Assembly (NCBI RefSeq): GCF_002723835.1
Contig: NZ_BEWG01000007.1
Location: 1-64,000, forward strand
Reading direction: 5' to 3'
Origin: Mycobacterium sp. shizuoka-1
GTDB taxonomy: Bacteria; Actinomycetota; Actinomycetes; Mycobacteriales; Mycobacteriaceae
Length of the DNA: 64,000 nucleotides
Shown: one piece after another, positions 38,384 through 45,815 of the stretch
Layout of the letters: every line of letters starts with the position of its first letter
Position numbering within the stretch: the stretch's first letter is position 1
Position numbers and translations under genes: made by a program
The notes under the pieces: generated by a model
What the model was told of the DNA's origin: nothing
Database searches by the model: none
Seen by the model: the letters and a program-made list of their open reading frames with translations, nothing else

Positions 38384-39760
38384 ATGACCACGGTTGTGGA
38401 TCGTCCAGGAGGCGATGACAAGCCCGAACTGCGTAAGCGCCGGGATCGCACGCACTGGCTGTACATCGCGGTCATCGCCGCGGTCGTCGGCGGGGTGATC
38501 GTCGGCCTGGTGGCTCCATCGGTGGGCAAGGAGGTCGGCGTCCTGGGCACGATGTTCGTCAGCCTGATCAAGATGATGATCGTCCCGGTGATCTTCTGCA
38601 CGATCGTGCTGGGAATCGGGTCGGTGCGCAAAGCCGCCACCGTCGGCAAGGTCGGCGGGTTGGCGTTCGGCTACTTCCTGGTGATGTCGACGATCGCGCT
38701 GGGCATCGGCCTGGTGGTCGGCAATCTGCTGCATCCGGGCAGCAGCCTCAAGCTGTCGGACACGACGGCGGCCAAGGGTGCCGAATTGGCCGAAAAGGCG
38801 CATGAGTCGGGCGGTTTGATGGACTTCATCCAGCACATCATCCCGACGTCGCTGTTCTCGTCGCTGACCGACGGCAACGTGCTGCAGGGGTTGTTCGTGG
38901 CGCTGCTGGTCGGCTTCGCGTTGCAGGCGATGGGCACCAAGGGTGAGCCGATTCTGCGCGGGGTGGAGCACCTGCAGCGGCTGGTGTTCAAGGTGTTGTC
39001 AATGATCCTGTGGCTGGCGCCGATTGGCGCGTTCGGGGCAATGGCCAACGTGGTGGGCCAGACCGGGTGGAGTGCCGTGACGAACCTGCTGGTGCTGATG
39101 CTGGGCTTCTATCTGACGTGTGTGGTGTTCGTGTTCGGGGTCCTCGGTGCGCTGCTGCGGATGGTGTCGGGGGTGTCGATCTTCCGGCTGGTGCGTTACC
39201 TGGCCCGGGAGTACCTGCTGATCTTCGCGACGTCGTCGTCGGAGTCGGCGCTGCCCCGGCTGATCGCCAAGATGGAGCATCTGGGGGTGCAGCAGAGCAC
39301 CGTGGGTGTGGTTGTGCCGACGGGATATTCGTTCAATCTGGACGGTACGGCGATCTATCTGACGATGGCGTCACTGTTCATCGCCGATGCGTTGGGCGAC
39401 CCGCTGTCGGTGGGTGAGCAGATCGGTCTGCTGGTGTTCATGATCGTGGCGTCCAAGGGTGCGGCGGGGGTGAGCGGGGCCGGGCTGGCCACGCTGGCCG
39501 GCGGCCTGCAGGCGCACCGGCCCGAACTGCTGGACGGGGTGGGGTTGATCGTCGGGATCGACCGGTTCATGTCCGAGGCGCGCGCGGTCACCAACTTCTC
39601 CGGCAACGCGGTGGCCACCCTGCTGGTCGGTTCGTGGACCAAGACGGTGGACATGGCCAAGGTCGACGGGGTGCTGTCGGGTCGCGACCCGTTCGACGAG
39701 GTCACCATGCTCGACGACGGTCACGCGCCGGCCGCGCAGAAGGAGGCGGTCGCCGCCTGA
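38384..39760 (+). CDS. dctA: DctA-type C4-dicarboxylate:cation symporter (DAACS family)
   Basis: 458 residues with about eight transmembrane helices and two re-entrant regions. The family signatures are present: SSSESALPRLIAKMEHLGV (serine-rich hairpin motif), GYSFNLDGTAIYLTMASLFIADA and GAAGVSGAGLATLAGGL. The N-terminus MTTVVDRPGGDDKPELRKRR is a basic cytosolic tail. It takes up succinate, fumarate or malate with cations. The RBS is GGAAGGA. It is divergent from the CitA/CitB-like pair with a CRP-like site in the gap. Confidence 0.92.
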   Translation: MTTVVDRPGGDDKPELRKRRDRTHWLYIAVIAAVVGGVIVGLVAPSVGKEVGVLGTMFVSLIKMMIVPVIFCTIVLGIGSVRKAATVGKVGGLAFGYFLVMSTIALGIGLVVGNLLHPGSSLKLSDTTAAKGAELAEKAHESGGLMDFIQHIIPTSLFSSLTDGNVLQGLFVALLVGFALQAMGTKGEPILRGVEHLQRLVFKVLSMILWLAPIGAFGAMANVVGQTGWSAVTNLLVLMLGFYLTCVVFVFGVLGALLRMVSGVSIFRLVRYLAREYLLIFATSSSESALPRLIAKMEHLGVQQSTVGVVVPTGYSFNLDGTAIYLTMASLFIADALGDPLSVGEQIGLLVFMIVASKGAAGVSGAGLATLAGGLQAHRPELLDGVGLIVGIDRFMSEARAVTNFSGNAVATLLVGSWTKTVDMAKVDGVLSGRDPFDEVTMLDDGHAPAAQKEAVAA

Positions 39761-39770
39761 ATTCCCAGCT

Positions 39771-39809
39771 CACGACACCCCGGGCGGCCCCTTCCCCCGG
39801 GGTGTCGTG
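39771..39809. terminator. Hairpin after dctA
   Basis: Perfect 14-bp arms CACGACACCCCGGG (39771-39784) and CCCGGGGTGTCGTG (39796-39809) around an 11-nt loop, 10 nt after the dctA stop. There is no T-run, as with many mycobacterial terminators. Confidence 0.7.
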
Positions 39810-39825
39810 CTGGGGGTAGAGACGG

Positions 39826-39857
39826 AAAAAGCCCGGCTGTCGGGGGGTCCGCCGGGC
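39826..39857 (-). terminator. Minus-strand intrinsic terminator with a six-C loop
   Basis: Read on the minus strand: GCCCGGC (39857-39851), a 13-nt loop containing CCCCCC, GCCGGGC (39837-39831) and T5 (39830-39826). No annotated minus-strand gene feeds into it, so it may end a small untranslated RNA (see findings). The stretch 39858-40111 holds no convincing gene. Confidence 0.6.
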
Positions 39858-40063
39858 CTTTCCGCGACTGGGGCCGAAGCCCAACACGTCGCTCCTCCAC
39901 CATAGCGCATGATCGTGAGTGCGCTACCTGTCGCAAGCGTCAAAACTGTGAATTGACAATGCTTTTGGTCAGCACCTTCTGTGTATTGCATTTGTGGCTG
40001 TGCTGGTGGCGGCCGGTGGGCTAGGGTGCCGCGACCCGCGGGGGCGGGGCGGTGAACCAAAGC

Positions 40064-40092
40064 TTGACGCGGCACACGCTAACGTCAATACC
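40064..40092 (+). promoter_or_regulatory. Candidate promoter of the tRNA-Leu gene
   Basis: TTGACG (40064-40069), 17 bp, AATACC (40087-40092). The start would lie about 14 nt before the mature 5' end. Confidence 0.5.
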
Positions 40093-40111
40093 GCGCCGAT
40101 CGCCCGGTGCC

Positions 40112-40185
40112 GCCCCCATAGCCCAATTGGCAGAGGCAGCGGACTTAAAATCCGCACAGTGTGAGTTCGAGTCTCACTGGGGGCA
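40112..40185 (+). tRNA. tRNA-Leu (anticodon UAA), also the island attachment site
   Basis: 74 nt folding as a cloverleaf: acceptor GCCCCCA/TGGGGGC, D-stem GCC/GGC, anticodon stem GCGGA/TCCGC with loop CTTAAAA (anticodon TAA), a 5-nt variable loop, T-stem GTGAG/CTCAC and discriminator A. CCA is not encoded (ACCG follows). Bacterial tRNA-Leu normally has a long variable arm, which this lacks, so the identity rests on the anticodon. The 3' half from 40142 appears to have been supplied by the integrated element; the displaced original lies at 44466-44512. Confidence 0.85.
40142..40185 (+). repeat. attL: tRNA-Leu 3' half
   Basis: Starts at GACTTAAAATCCGC (40142-40155), shared exactly with 44466-44479, and runs to the discriminator base. 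Further shared blocks are AGTGT, GTTCGAGT and ACTGGGGGCACC. Confidence 0.8.
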
Positions 40186-40349
40186 CCGAATAAGTGCTGG
40201 TAGAGGCAGGTTTTTGATTCGAACACTCGACCGGCTGGCCGCGCCGGAACCATCCGCGTCAGCGGCGCGTCAGCCATCAGTTGACTTATGTCTGTTCGGC
40301 GCGACGTAGCTTCCCAAATTTGTCGGCCCGGTATGGCAGCATCCACGGC

Positions 40350-40808
40350 GTGGATCCCGTATCAATCGTCGTCGCCGCTGTAGCGCTTGGAGCGCAAGAA
40401 GGCATCCGCGACACCGTGTCGACTGCAGTCAAGGACGCGTACACGTTCCTCAAGCGACTCATCGCAGACCGGTACAAGGGCGTCGATCCCAGCGCGGTGG
40501 AAAGCAAGCCAACGTCGAAAGCAAAGCGTGAGTCCCTCGAGGAAGATCTCATCGACGCAGGCGCTGGCGAGGATGCTGAGTTGCTGTCAGCTGCACAGAA
40601 GTTGATCGAGGCAGTCCGGACCACTGCCCCAGCGGCCGGGGCGGCTATCGGTGTTGATCTTGAGGACCTTGAAGCGGAAGCTCTTCGGATCCAGAGGGTG
40701 CGATCCGAAGGCGGCGCGGTACGCGTCCGTGGGGCAAAAGTAGCTGGGCCGGTCGAGATAAGCGATATTAATTCTGGGCCGCAGGGTTCAACTTCAAACC
40801 CTCAGTAG
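40350..40808 (+). CDS. Small island protein with C-terminal Gly/Val motif, partner of the NTPase
   Basis: 152 residues from GTG 40350 (MDPVSIVVAAVALGAQEGIR). A hydrophobic/Ala-rich N-terminal helix pair (DTVSTAVKDAYTFLKRLIAD) and an acidic helical middle (ESLEEDLIDAGAGEDAELLSAAQKLIEAV) precede residues 124-143, VRVRGAKVAGPVEISDINSG, then a short polar tail. Small proteins of this layout occur upstream of NACHT-type NTPases in actinobacteria. The C-terminal motif resembles the one at residues 13-28 of the next protein (VQVSHSTIGGDLNFTV), in the way amyloid-signalling effector/receptor pairs share a motif. The effector activity, if any, is unknown. The next gene starts 2 nt after the stop. A frame open to 40281 lacks a better start. 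Confidence 0.7.
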   Translation: MDPVSIVVAAVALGAQEGIRDTVSTAVKDAYTFLKRLIADRYKGVDPSAVESKPTSKAKRESLEEDLIDAGAGEDAELLSAAQKLIEAVRTTAPAAGAAIGVDLEDLEAEALRIQRVRSEGGAVRVRGAKVAGPVEISDINSGPQGSTSNPQ

Positions 40809-40810
40809 GC

Positions 40811-43102
40811 GTGACAGCGCCGGGGGGACTCGCTGTCACGCCCACAGTTCAGGTATCGCACAGCACCATTGGAGGCGATCTAAACTTCACGGTGCCTGAG
40901 TCCTCCATGTACGAGGCATTGGGGCGACCCGAATATCTCTTAAGGGAACTTGCGGCATCGAACGCACGTATTGCGGGGCGACGATCTGGTGCAGGCCTCA
41001 CTGATGCGCAGATTGGCCGGATTCAGCACATTCTTCCGGCGGTCCCGCGCGAATTAATCACGTTCGAAAGCGGAGGTATCCGGGTCCTGGTCGGTCCGCT
41101 TGGTTCAGGGAAGTCTGATATCGCTGAGGGGTGGCTACAGGTCGCTGCCACTGCTGCGCAACAGAATGCCGACGCGCGCGTTCCGGTGTGGGTGTCTATT
41201 GATGACCTGGAGTCATCGCTGGAACGCCACATACTGAGAGCCATCGGCATGCCGGCGCTCGAAACTGCGGGTGCTGACATCGTGGTGGACGGGCTGGACG
41301 AGCGTTCAGACCGTGCCGGAACCGTTGCAATGCAAGTCAGCTCGTTAGTACATCGATGGCCACGATGCCGCGTGCTGTTGACGTCGCGCGCCGTGGACGG
41401 ATTTCCCGAAAATGTGCGCGTGGAGGTCCGCCCCCTGCGCAAATCCCAAGCGGCACAGTTGATAAGTCTTGTCGCTGGCGGCCCGGTGGACGATCTAAGT
41501 AGTCAACTTGAGGAGTCTGTCGAGCGCCCGCTGTTTGCGTTGCTAGTCGGCCAGTCCTCGGTGTCCGGACAAGTGACAACGATGGCGGAGGTGCTCGATC
41601 TTGTTGTCGCGAGGGTCGTTTCTGCGCGGGGTCAGAGTCTGTACACGAGTCTTCGCCAGCTAGCAGTACATACTGTCACAGCTGGGCGTTCCGTCGACCC
41701 TGAGTCGTTCACGAGTTTTGATGTAGCTGTTGAACTCCGTCGGTCGCCATTCGTGGTCACTGTCGGCGGGAAATGCTCATTTGGACTTGCAACATTCGAA
41801 CAATGGTTTGCGGCCAAGGCGCTCCTTGAAGGTGTCGTACAAATTGACGAAATCCTTAGCGACCTTAATTCGTTCAGTAGGTGGAAGTACGTACTGTCGT
41901 TAGTTCTTGGATCCGGTGATCCATCACGCGTCGACGGGCTAATGTCGAAAATTGCGCGTTGGAATCCAGGCGCGGCGGCTTGGCTCATCAAAGAAACGTC
42001 AAGAGGTGGACTAGTCCGCAATCGGTCTACTGAGTACAACTTTGATTGGCTAACGACAGGCAATCGAATTCGACTTGCGGTGGCGTCGCTTCTCGACGGT
42101 CTAGGACCGCTCTCCGCTGCATTCAACCCGTTTCGCGTTACGGGCATTGAGGAATTCGACCGGTTTTCGTTAGCAGTGCAAGCGGGACCGGATCGAATAA
42201 ATGCGACTTGGTTGATTGCCGACGAAGTGCCGGGCGCGCCCTTGAACGCCGTGGAGGATGCGAGCAATAGAGAGCTGCTGACCGGGATGAATCGATCGTT
42301 TTTCATGCAGCAGTTCCCTCTACCGCCATCTCGAAACTGGGTTTGGGAAGCTGCCATGAAGGTCATATCGAGCGATTTGAGCAGCAATTTTACGGCCGTC
42401 GCGGTTGATGCGGCCACGGCCGTGGATGGTATCGCGCGTGCCGAACAAGAATCGGCTCGGCAGCGGAGGCTGCAACCGTATGATCCCAGTGCTCCAGGCC
42501 GCTCAACGTATGAAGACCTCTATCCGGGACCTGATCGTCCGCCAGTAGTGGAAGACGGCTCCTGGCCAACCTTCTCGACTAATGTCCTCTTGAGCCGCGT
42601 TACGGCGATTGTGCGTGCTCAGACAGATTGCTATCTGCAAGTATGCGACTCCGTCGCTCCGAGGTTCGGGGATACCCTCGCTCATCGTGGGTTAATGCCT
42701 TTCGAATTTTATGCTTCACTACACGTAAAGCCTCCCGAGTTCGGAGAATCGCTCTCTTACGACGGTGCTGTATTCTCGTCGATTCAGTGGGCATTAATTC
42801 CGACGGGGATGACCTTGCCGAATGGGGAACGGCACGGACAGAATACAATAAATATTGCCGTGAACGATGACACCCGTTTTGGGAACCTCGATGAAAAGCT
42901 TGATGCGCTAGCCGAGCCCTTTAAGCGTTATCTATTGACTAATCCTGCATACGAGCCCTTCGCTGATTCGTTCAGCATCACGCATGGTGCTCTTGGAATA
43001 TTCGATACCAAACCAGCAATACACTCGGCGCTCGAATGGCTATGGGATGACTTGAAAAATCTCGGCTGGGTGTCCGGCTTTATGCCGAACGACAAATCCT
43101 AG
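40811..43102 (+). CDS. NACHT/STAND-type NTPase, candidate NLR-like defence protein
   Basis: 763 residues from a GTG. Residues 13-28 carry VQVSHSTIGGDLNFTV. The NTPase core has Walker A G95-PLGSGKS-102, Walker B VVDGLDE with Asp160, and RVLLTSR at about 187-193, the NACHT arrangement of a DGLDE box followed by a sensor Arg. After the core comes an extended C-terminal half without obvious leucine-rich or TPR repeats, which would be the sensor; late parts such as SYDGAVFSSIQWALIPTGMT look globular. Bacterial NLR-like NTPases of this layout act in anti-phage immunity. The gene uses TTA codons and is AT-richer than the host. Function is inferred from motifs and context. Confidence 0.75.
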   Translation: MTAPGGLAVTPTVQVSHSTIGGDLNFTVPESSMYEALGRPEYLLRELAASNARIAGRRSGAGLTDAQIGRIQHILPAVPRELITFESGGIRVLVGPLGSGKSDIAEGWLQVAATAAQQNADARVPVWVSIDDLESSLERHILRAIGMPALETAGADIVVDGLDERSDRAGTVAMQVSSLVHRWPRCRVLLTSRAVDGFPENVRVEVRPLRKSQAAQLISLVAGGPVDDLSSQLEESVERPLFALLVGQSSVSGQVTTMAEVLDLVVARVVSARGQSLYTSLRQLAVHTVTAGRSVDPESFTSFDVAVELRRSPFVVTVGGKCSFGLATFEQWFAAKALLEGVVQIDEILSDLNSFSRWKYVLSLVLGSGDPSRVDGLMSKIARWNPGAAAWLIKETSRGGLVRNRSTEYNFDWLTTGNRIRLAVASLLDGLGPLSAAFNPFRVTGIEEFDRFSLAVQAGPDRINATWLIADEVPGAPLNAVEDASNRELLTGMNRSFFMQQFPLPPSRNWVWEAAMKVISSDLSSNFTAVAVDAATAVDGIARAEQESARQRRLQPYDPSAPGRSTYEDLYPGPDRPPVVEDGSWPTFSTNVLLSRVTAIVRAQTDCYLQVCDSVAPRFGDTLAHRGLMPFEFYASLHVKPPEFGESLSYDGAVFSSIQWALIPTGMTLPNGERHGQNTINIAVNDDTRFGNLDEKLDALAEPFKRYLLTNPAYEPFADSFSITHGALGIFDTKPAIHSALEWLWDDLKNLGWVSGFMPNDKS

Positions 43103-43636
43103 AACTTGGCGACGGCGACATTGCGCATCGCTGTCGTGCAGCCAGTCAGTCATGAACTGCTCGGCTTGCGCGGGCCTCAATTGGAAGAGCGTGCTGAGGG
43201 TGTGCGCTACACCGAGCAGCGTGTGGTGATCCTGAATCGCGCCTGGTCGTTCGTTTTCTCTTATGGACATGTAGCTCAACTCTTTCCGTGCTGGACCTGG
43301 GGACTGAGTGAGCGCTCGATGAACCACACTAGCGTCAAAGATAACCAGCGTCGAGTGGGCAATGCCCCTACCTGGGTTAATGAGCCGTGGTGCAAAGACC
43401 TACAGTTTGCTGTGGAGTCCCAACAAGCAGCGTCTGTTGTTGGCGAGTTTTCTATCAGCGCAGATGTACTAGAACGTGTTCTAAAACGGCTACTTATGCG
43501 TGCCCGTGCATGGTTGCCGAGAAAATTTCTACGCCATACCTGGCGGCGGGGATGGACGCGATTCTCTGGTGCGTGCCTTGTGCGAGTGACTGCTGATTGG
43601 ACGTGCTGCGACGATCTGAGCCATTACGATCCCGCC
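43103..43636. other. Gene-poor stretch inside the island
   Basis: 534 bp between the NTPase stop and the next ATG. The plus-strand frame stays open into the next gene but has no family features, and a 95-codon minus-strand frame at 43040-43327 (with HHTLLGVAHTLSTLF) has no ribosome site. I see no convincing gene; it may hold the remains of one. Confidence 0.4.
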
Positions 43637-44263
43637 ATGACACCGGTCGAAAGACCTTCGCCCACCGAGGTGCATAAGTATCTCAGCAAGTGGCGAGCGG
43701 GGGATAACGAGCGACTTGATGCCGCTCTAAGGACTCTGTTCCAGACGATGCCCCACAACACCGATGTGGGCGAGGTCGCGGTCAAGGTGGCAGCGCTGAA
43801 CGGTCTCTACGGAACCGGCATCTGGGCCGTGTGGGACCTGGCAAAGCACATTGCAACTTTGGACATCGACGCCAAGCTCGCCGAGCCCACGATCAATGCC
43901 AACCTCGTTGCACACATCGCACACTTCGAGATCAAACGCAAAGTACGACACAACTATTCATTTGCAACCAAGTATTGCTCTTTCCACAGACCGGACCTCT
44001 ACCCGATCTACGACTCCCTTGTGCACAAGATGCTCAACACCTTTCTGCAGCAATACGAACCGTTCGACACCTTCGTGCGCGGCGAACACTGGCGAACCGA
44101 CCCCGCGACCTGCGCAGGAATCTCGCGCAATTACGCAGTCTGGTGCAGGTCGACTAAGCACTTCCGCAAGCACTACGGTCTTGAGGCATTCTCAATCCGG
44201 GACATCGACAAGTACCTTTGGACGCTGGCCAAAGAACGGCAAGCCATGCGCCACCACGCCTAG
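43637..44263 (+). CDS. Uncharacterised island protein
   Basis: 208 residues from ATG 43637; the frame is open upstream for a further 177 codons, but that part looks non-coding. Recognisable features are a helical N-terminus (VHKYLSKWRAGDNERLDAALRTLF), NGLYGTGIWAVWDLAKHI, and SFATKYCSFHRPDLYPIYDS followed by LVHKMLNTFLQQYEPF. The C-terminal Trp/Tyr-rich part ends MRHHA. I do not recognise the family; the helical pattern is reminiscent of helix-hairpin-helix DNA-glycosylase-like folds, but the catalytic motif is not evident. As third cargo gene it could act with the NTPase or separately. Confidence 0.55.
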   Translation: MTPVERPSPTEVHKYLSKWRAGDNERLDAALRTLFQTMPHNTDVGEVAVKVAALNGLYGTGIWAVWDLAKHIATLDIDAKLAEPTINANLVAHIAHFEIKRKVRHNYSFATKYCSFHRPDLYPIYDSLVHKMLNTFLQQYEPFDTFVRGEHWRTDPATCAGISRNYAVWCRSTKHFRKHYGLEAFSIRDIDKYLWTLAKERQAMRHHA

Positions 44264-44465
44264 CGCGATGTCAGTAACCTTCGTGCGGACGGCTCGCGTC
44301 AGCGCCGTGTCAGCACACTCGCGCCGACCTGCCGAAATGGGCAAAGTCTCAACAGATCGGATCTAACGCCGTGGAAGCGATACTCACGTATTCTGAACTG
44401 GGCATTAGATCCGAAATAACGCGCCTGCAGACCGCTACAGCAACTCTAATCGAACACGGGACTCC

Positions 44466-44512
44466 GACTTAAAATCCGCCAAGTGTCGGTTCGAGTCCGA
44501 CTGGGGGCACCA
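44466..44512 (+). repeat. attR: displaced original 3' end of tRNA-Leu
   Basis: GACTTAAAATCCGC (44466-44479), T-stem GTCGG/CCGAC (44485-44489 and 44497-44501), acceptor strand TGGGGGC, discriminator A and an encoded CCA (44510-44512). Only the 3' half is present, with no D-arm upstream. It is not a functional tRNA. The stretch 44513-44737 after it has no clear gene. Confidence 0.85.
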
Positions 44513-44737
44513 TTATTCTCCCAGTTCAGGCGCGGTTTTTGGCCACCGCCGACGCGAGGGGAGTGAGGACCACCACCCCGCGGCGGCGCCGGCAGTCCAG
44601 GCACGTCCCCCGATCGACGGACGGCGAGTTCCTCCGGCGGTCGATCCCATCGGTGGACTGTGCGGTCGCGGGGTGGCGTCGCAGGATTTGGTTAAGGGGT
44701 TTCTCATGGGGAACGGCCAGGAGAGAAGGACAGATCG

Positions 44738-44980
44738 GTGAGCTCATCGGCGACGAAGCGGGCGGGATTTCTGCTGACCGCGCTGGCGGCGGGTGCCTTG
44801 AGTCTGGGCGTCGGCGCACCGGTGGCCAATGCCCGTCAGGGATGTCCCTTGGGATACCACCCAAGCCCCGATAACCCCGCACAATGCGTTGAGAATGGGA
44901 CCTCTGGATTGGGGGGAAAATGCAATCCGGGACAACACGATTGGTACGACCCGCGCACCCAGCTGTGGAATCCCTGCTGA
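44738..44980 (+). CDS. Small secreted Cys-containing protein
   Basis: 80 residues from a GTG with GAGAAGGA upstream. A signal peptide (about residues 1-32, cut at ANA-RQG) is followed by a 48-residue mature part with four Cys: GCPLGYHPSP, QCVENG, GGKCNPGQHD and a C-terminal NPC. The spacing suggests two disulfides. Short secreted proteins of this kind are common in mycobacteria and of unknown function. It is the first gene right of the island. Confidence 0.65.
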   Translation: MSSSATKRAGFLLTALAAGALSLGVGAPVANARQGCPLGYHPSPDNPAQCVENGTSGLGGKCNPGQHDWYDPRTQLWNPC

Positions 44981-45005
44981 CGGTGGCGCGTAACCGCCGC
45001 CGACC

Positions 45006-45554
45006 TCAGTCCGGGTAGCCCAGGCTCCAGCCACGATAAATCCAGCCGTTCCCCACGTGTGGGCTGGGCAGGATCTGAATGTTGTGCCCGTCGCCGTATC
45101 CGCGCTTGAGCCCTTGGACGCCGCCGGAGATGTACGTACCGTCGCCGCGAGCGATGTCGATGTGGGCGCCGTAGGGGCTCTTGGAAAACACAAGTGCACC
45201 CCGCGGCGCATCCATGTAGGTGTGAATCTGACCCTCTCGAAGCAGCGTCTGGTACATGGTCTCGGCGGCGCCGTCCCATCCGTACTGAGCCTGCGACACG
45301 TCGTACGCGTAGGCCACGAAGGCTTCGCATCCCCAGGGGCCGAACATGTCTGACCCGAGCGCACGTTCGGCCTTGGCGATCGCTGCATCGGCCCCGGGGA
45401 TGGCCGCTTCGGCCCCGGGGATGGGGTCGGCGGGCCCAAGGACGGGGTCGGCGGAGACACGGGGTGCACAGACCAGCGCTGCAGCAAGCAGGGTGGCAGA
45501 AAACAACGAACACAAGCGGACGTTCAACTGGTGGCTCCGTTCCGCGACAAACAT
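45006..45554 (-). CDS. Secreted NlpC/P60- or CHAP-like protein
   Basis: 182 residues from ATG 45554 (MFVAERSHQLNVRLCSLFSA). A signal peptide ends near SADP; repeated PGA-type dipeptides (AEAAIPGADAAI) follow. The C-terminal domain has WGCEAFVAYAYD (candidate nucleophile Cys), PRGALVFSKSPYGAHIDIARGDGTYIS (candidate His in HID) and a late GNGWIYRGWSLGYPD, the order Cys-His seen in papain-like peptidoglycan peptidases. Peptidoglycan hydrolysis is an inference; the third residue is not certain. Confidence 0.6.
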   Translation of the reverse strand: MFVAERSHQLNVRLCSLFSATLLAAALVCAPRVSADPVLGPADPIPGAEAAIPGADAAIAKAERALGSDMFGPWGCEAFVAYAYDVSQAQYGWDGAAETMYQTLLREGQIHTYMDAPRGALVFSKSPYGAHIDIARGDGTYISGGVQGLKRGYGDGHNIQILPSPHVGNGWIYRGWSLGYPD

Positions 45555-45815
45555 GATGGCCTCGTCAGTGGGGCCGCGACTCGATCGGCTCGAGCGAGGG
45601 TGCAACTCTCGCCACAGATAAGTTAGCGGCTCGTTCAGGTTTTGTTCAGATACCCATGACGCGACGGTCGAAACTACTGGTCAGTGCCCGACCGATTGGC
45701 AACGCCTATGGCAGCTCGCGGGCTTTCCGATTGGACATCACCAGCTGATGTCGGCAGCGTGGAGGAGTCATCAATGCGGTCAGCGTCGACCGGCTCGTCC
45801 GAAGGAGACCGCTGC

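Larger units (their letters stand above)
40142..44512. mobile_element. Genomic island integrated in tRNA-Leu(UAA), carrying an NLR-like NTPase locus
   Basis: The left end is the tRNA 3' half and the right end is a second copy of that half (attL and attR). The DNA between has a visibly lower GC content, with runs such as AATACAATAAATATT and several TTA codons, than the flanks. It carries three genes on the plus strand: a small protein, a NACHT-like NTPase and an unrecognised protein. No integrase, excisionase or transfer gene is visible, so the element is either decayed or mobilised in trans. It is about 4.4 kb. Confidence 0.8.

Noticed and set aside
39702..39936. Short minus-strand frames at the dctA terminators, one with GGAGGAG before a GTG
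   Set aside because: The frame runs through two terminator hairpins and the end of dctA and has low-complexity composition; a small RNA is the better reading.
43040..43327. A 95-codon minus-strand frame inside the island
   Set aside because: No ribosome site, overlap with the NTPase stop, and no recognisable family. It could be a remnant but is not supported.
44466..44512. A second tRNA-Leu gene
   Set aside because: Only the 3' half is present, without acceptor 5' strand or D-arm, so it is an attachment-site copy and not a gene.
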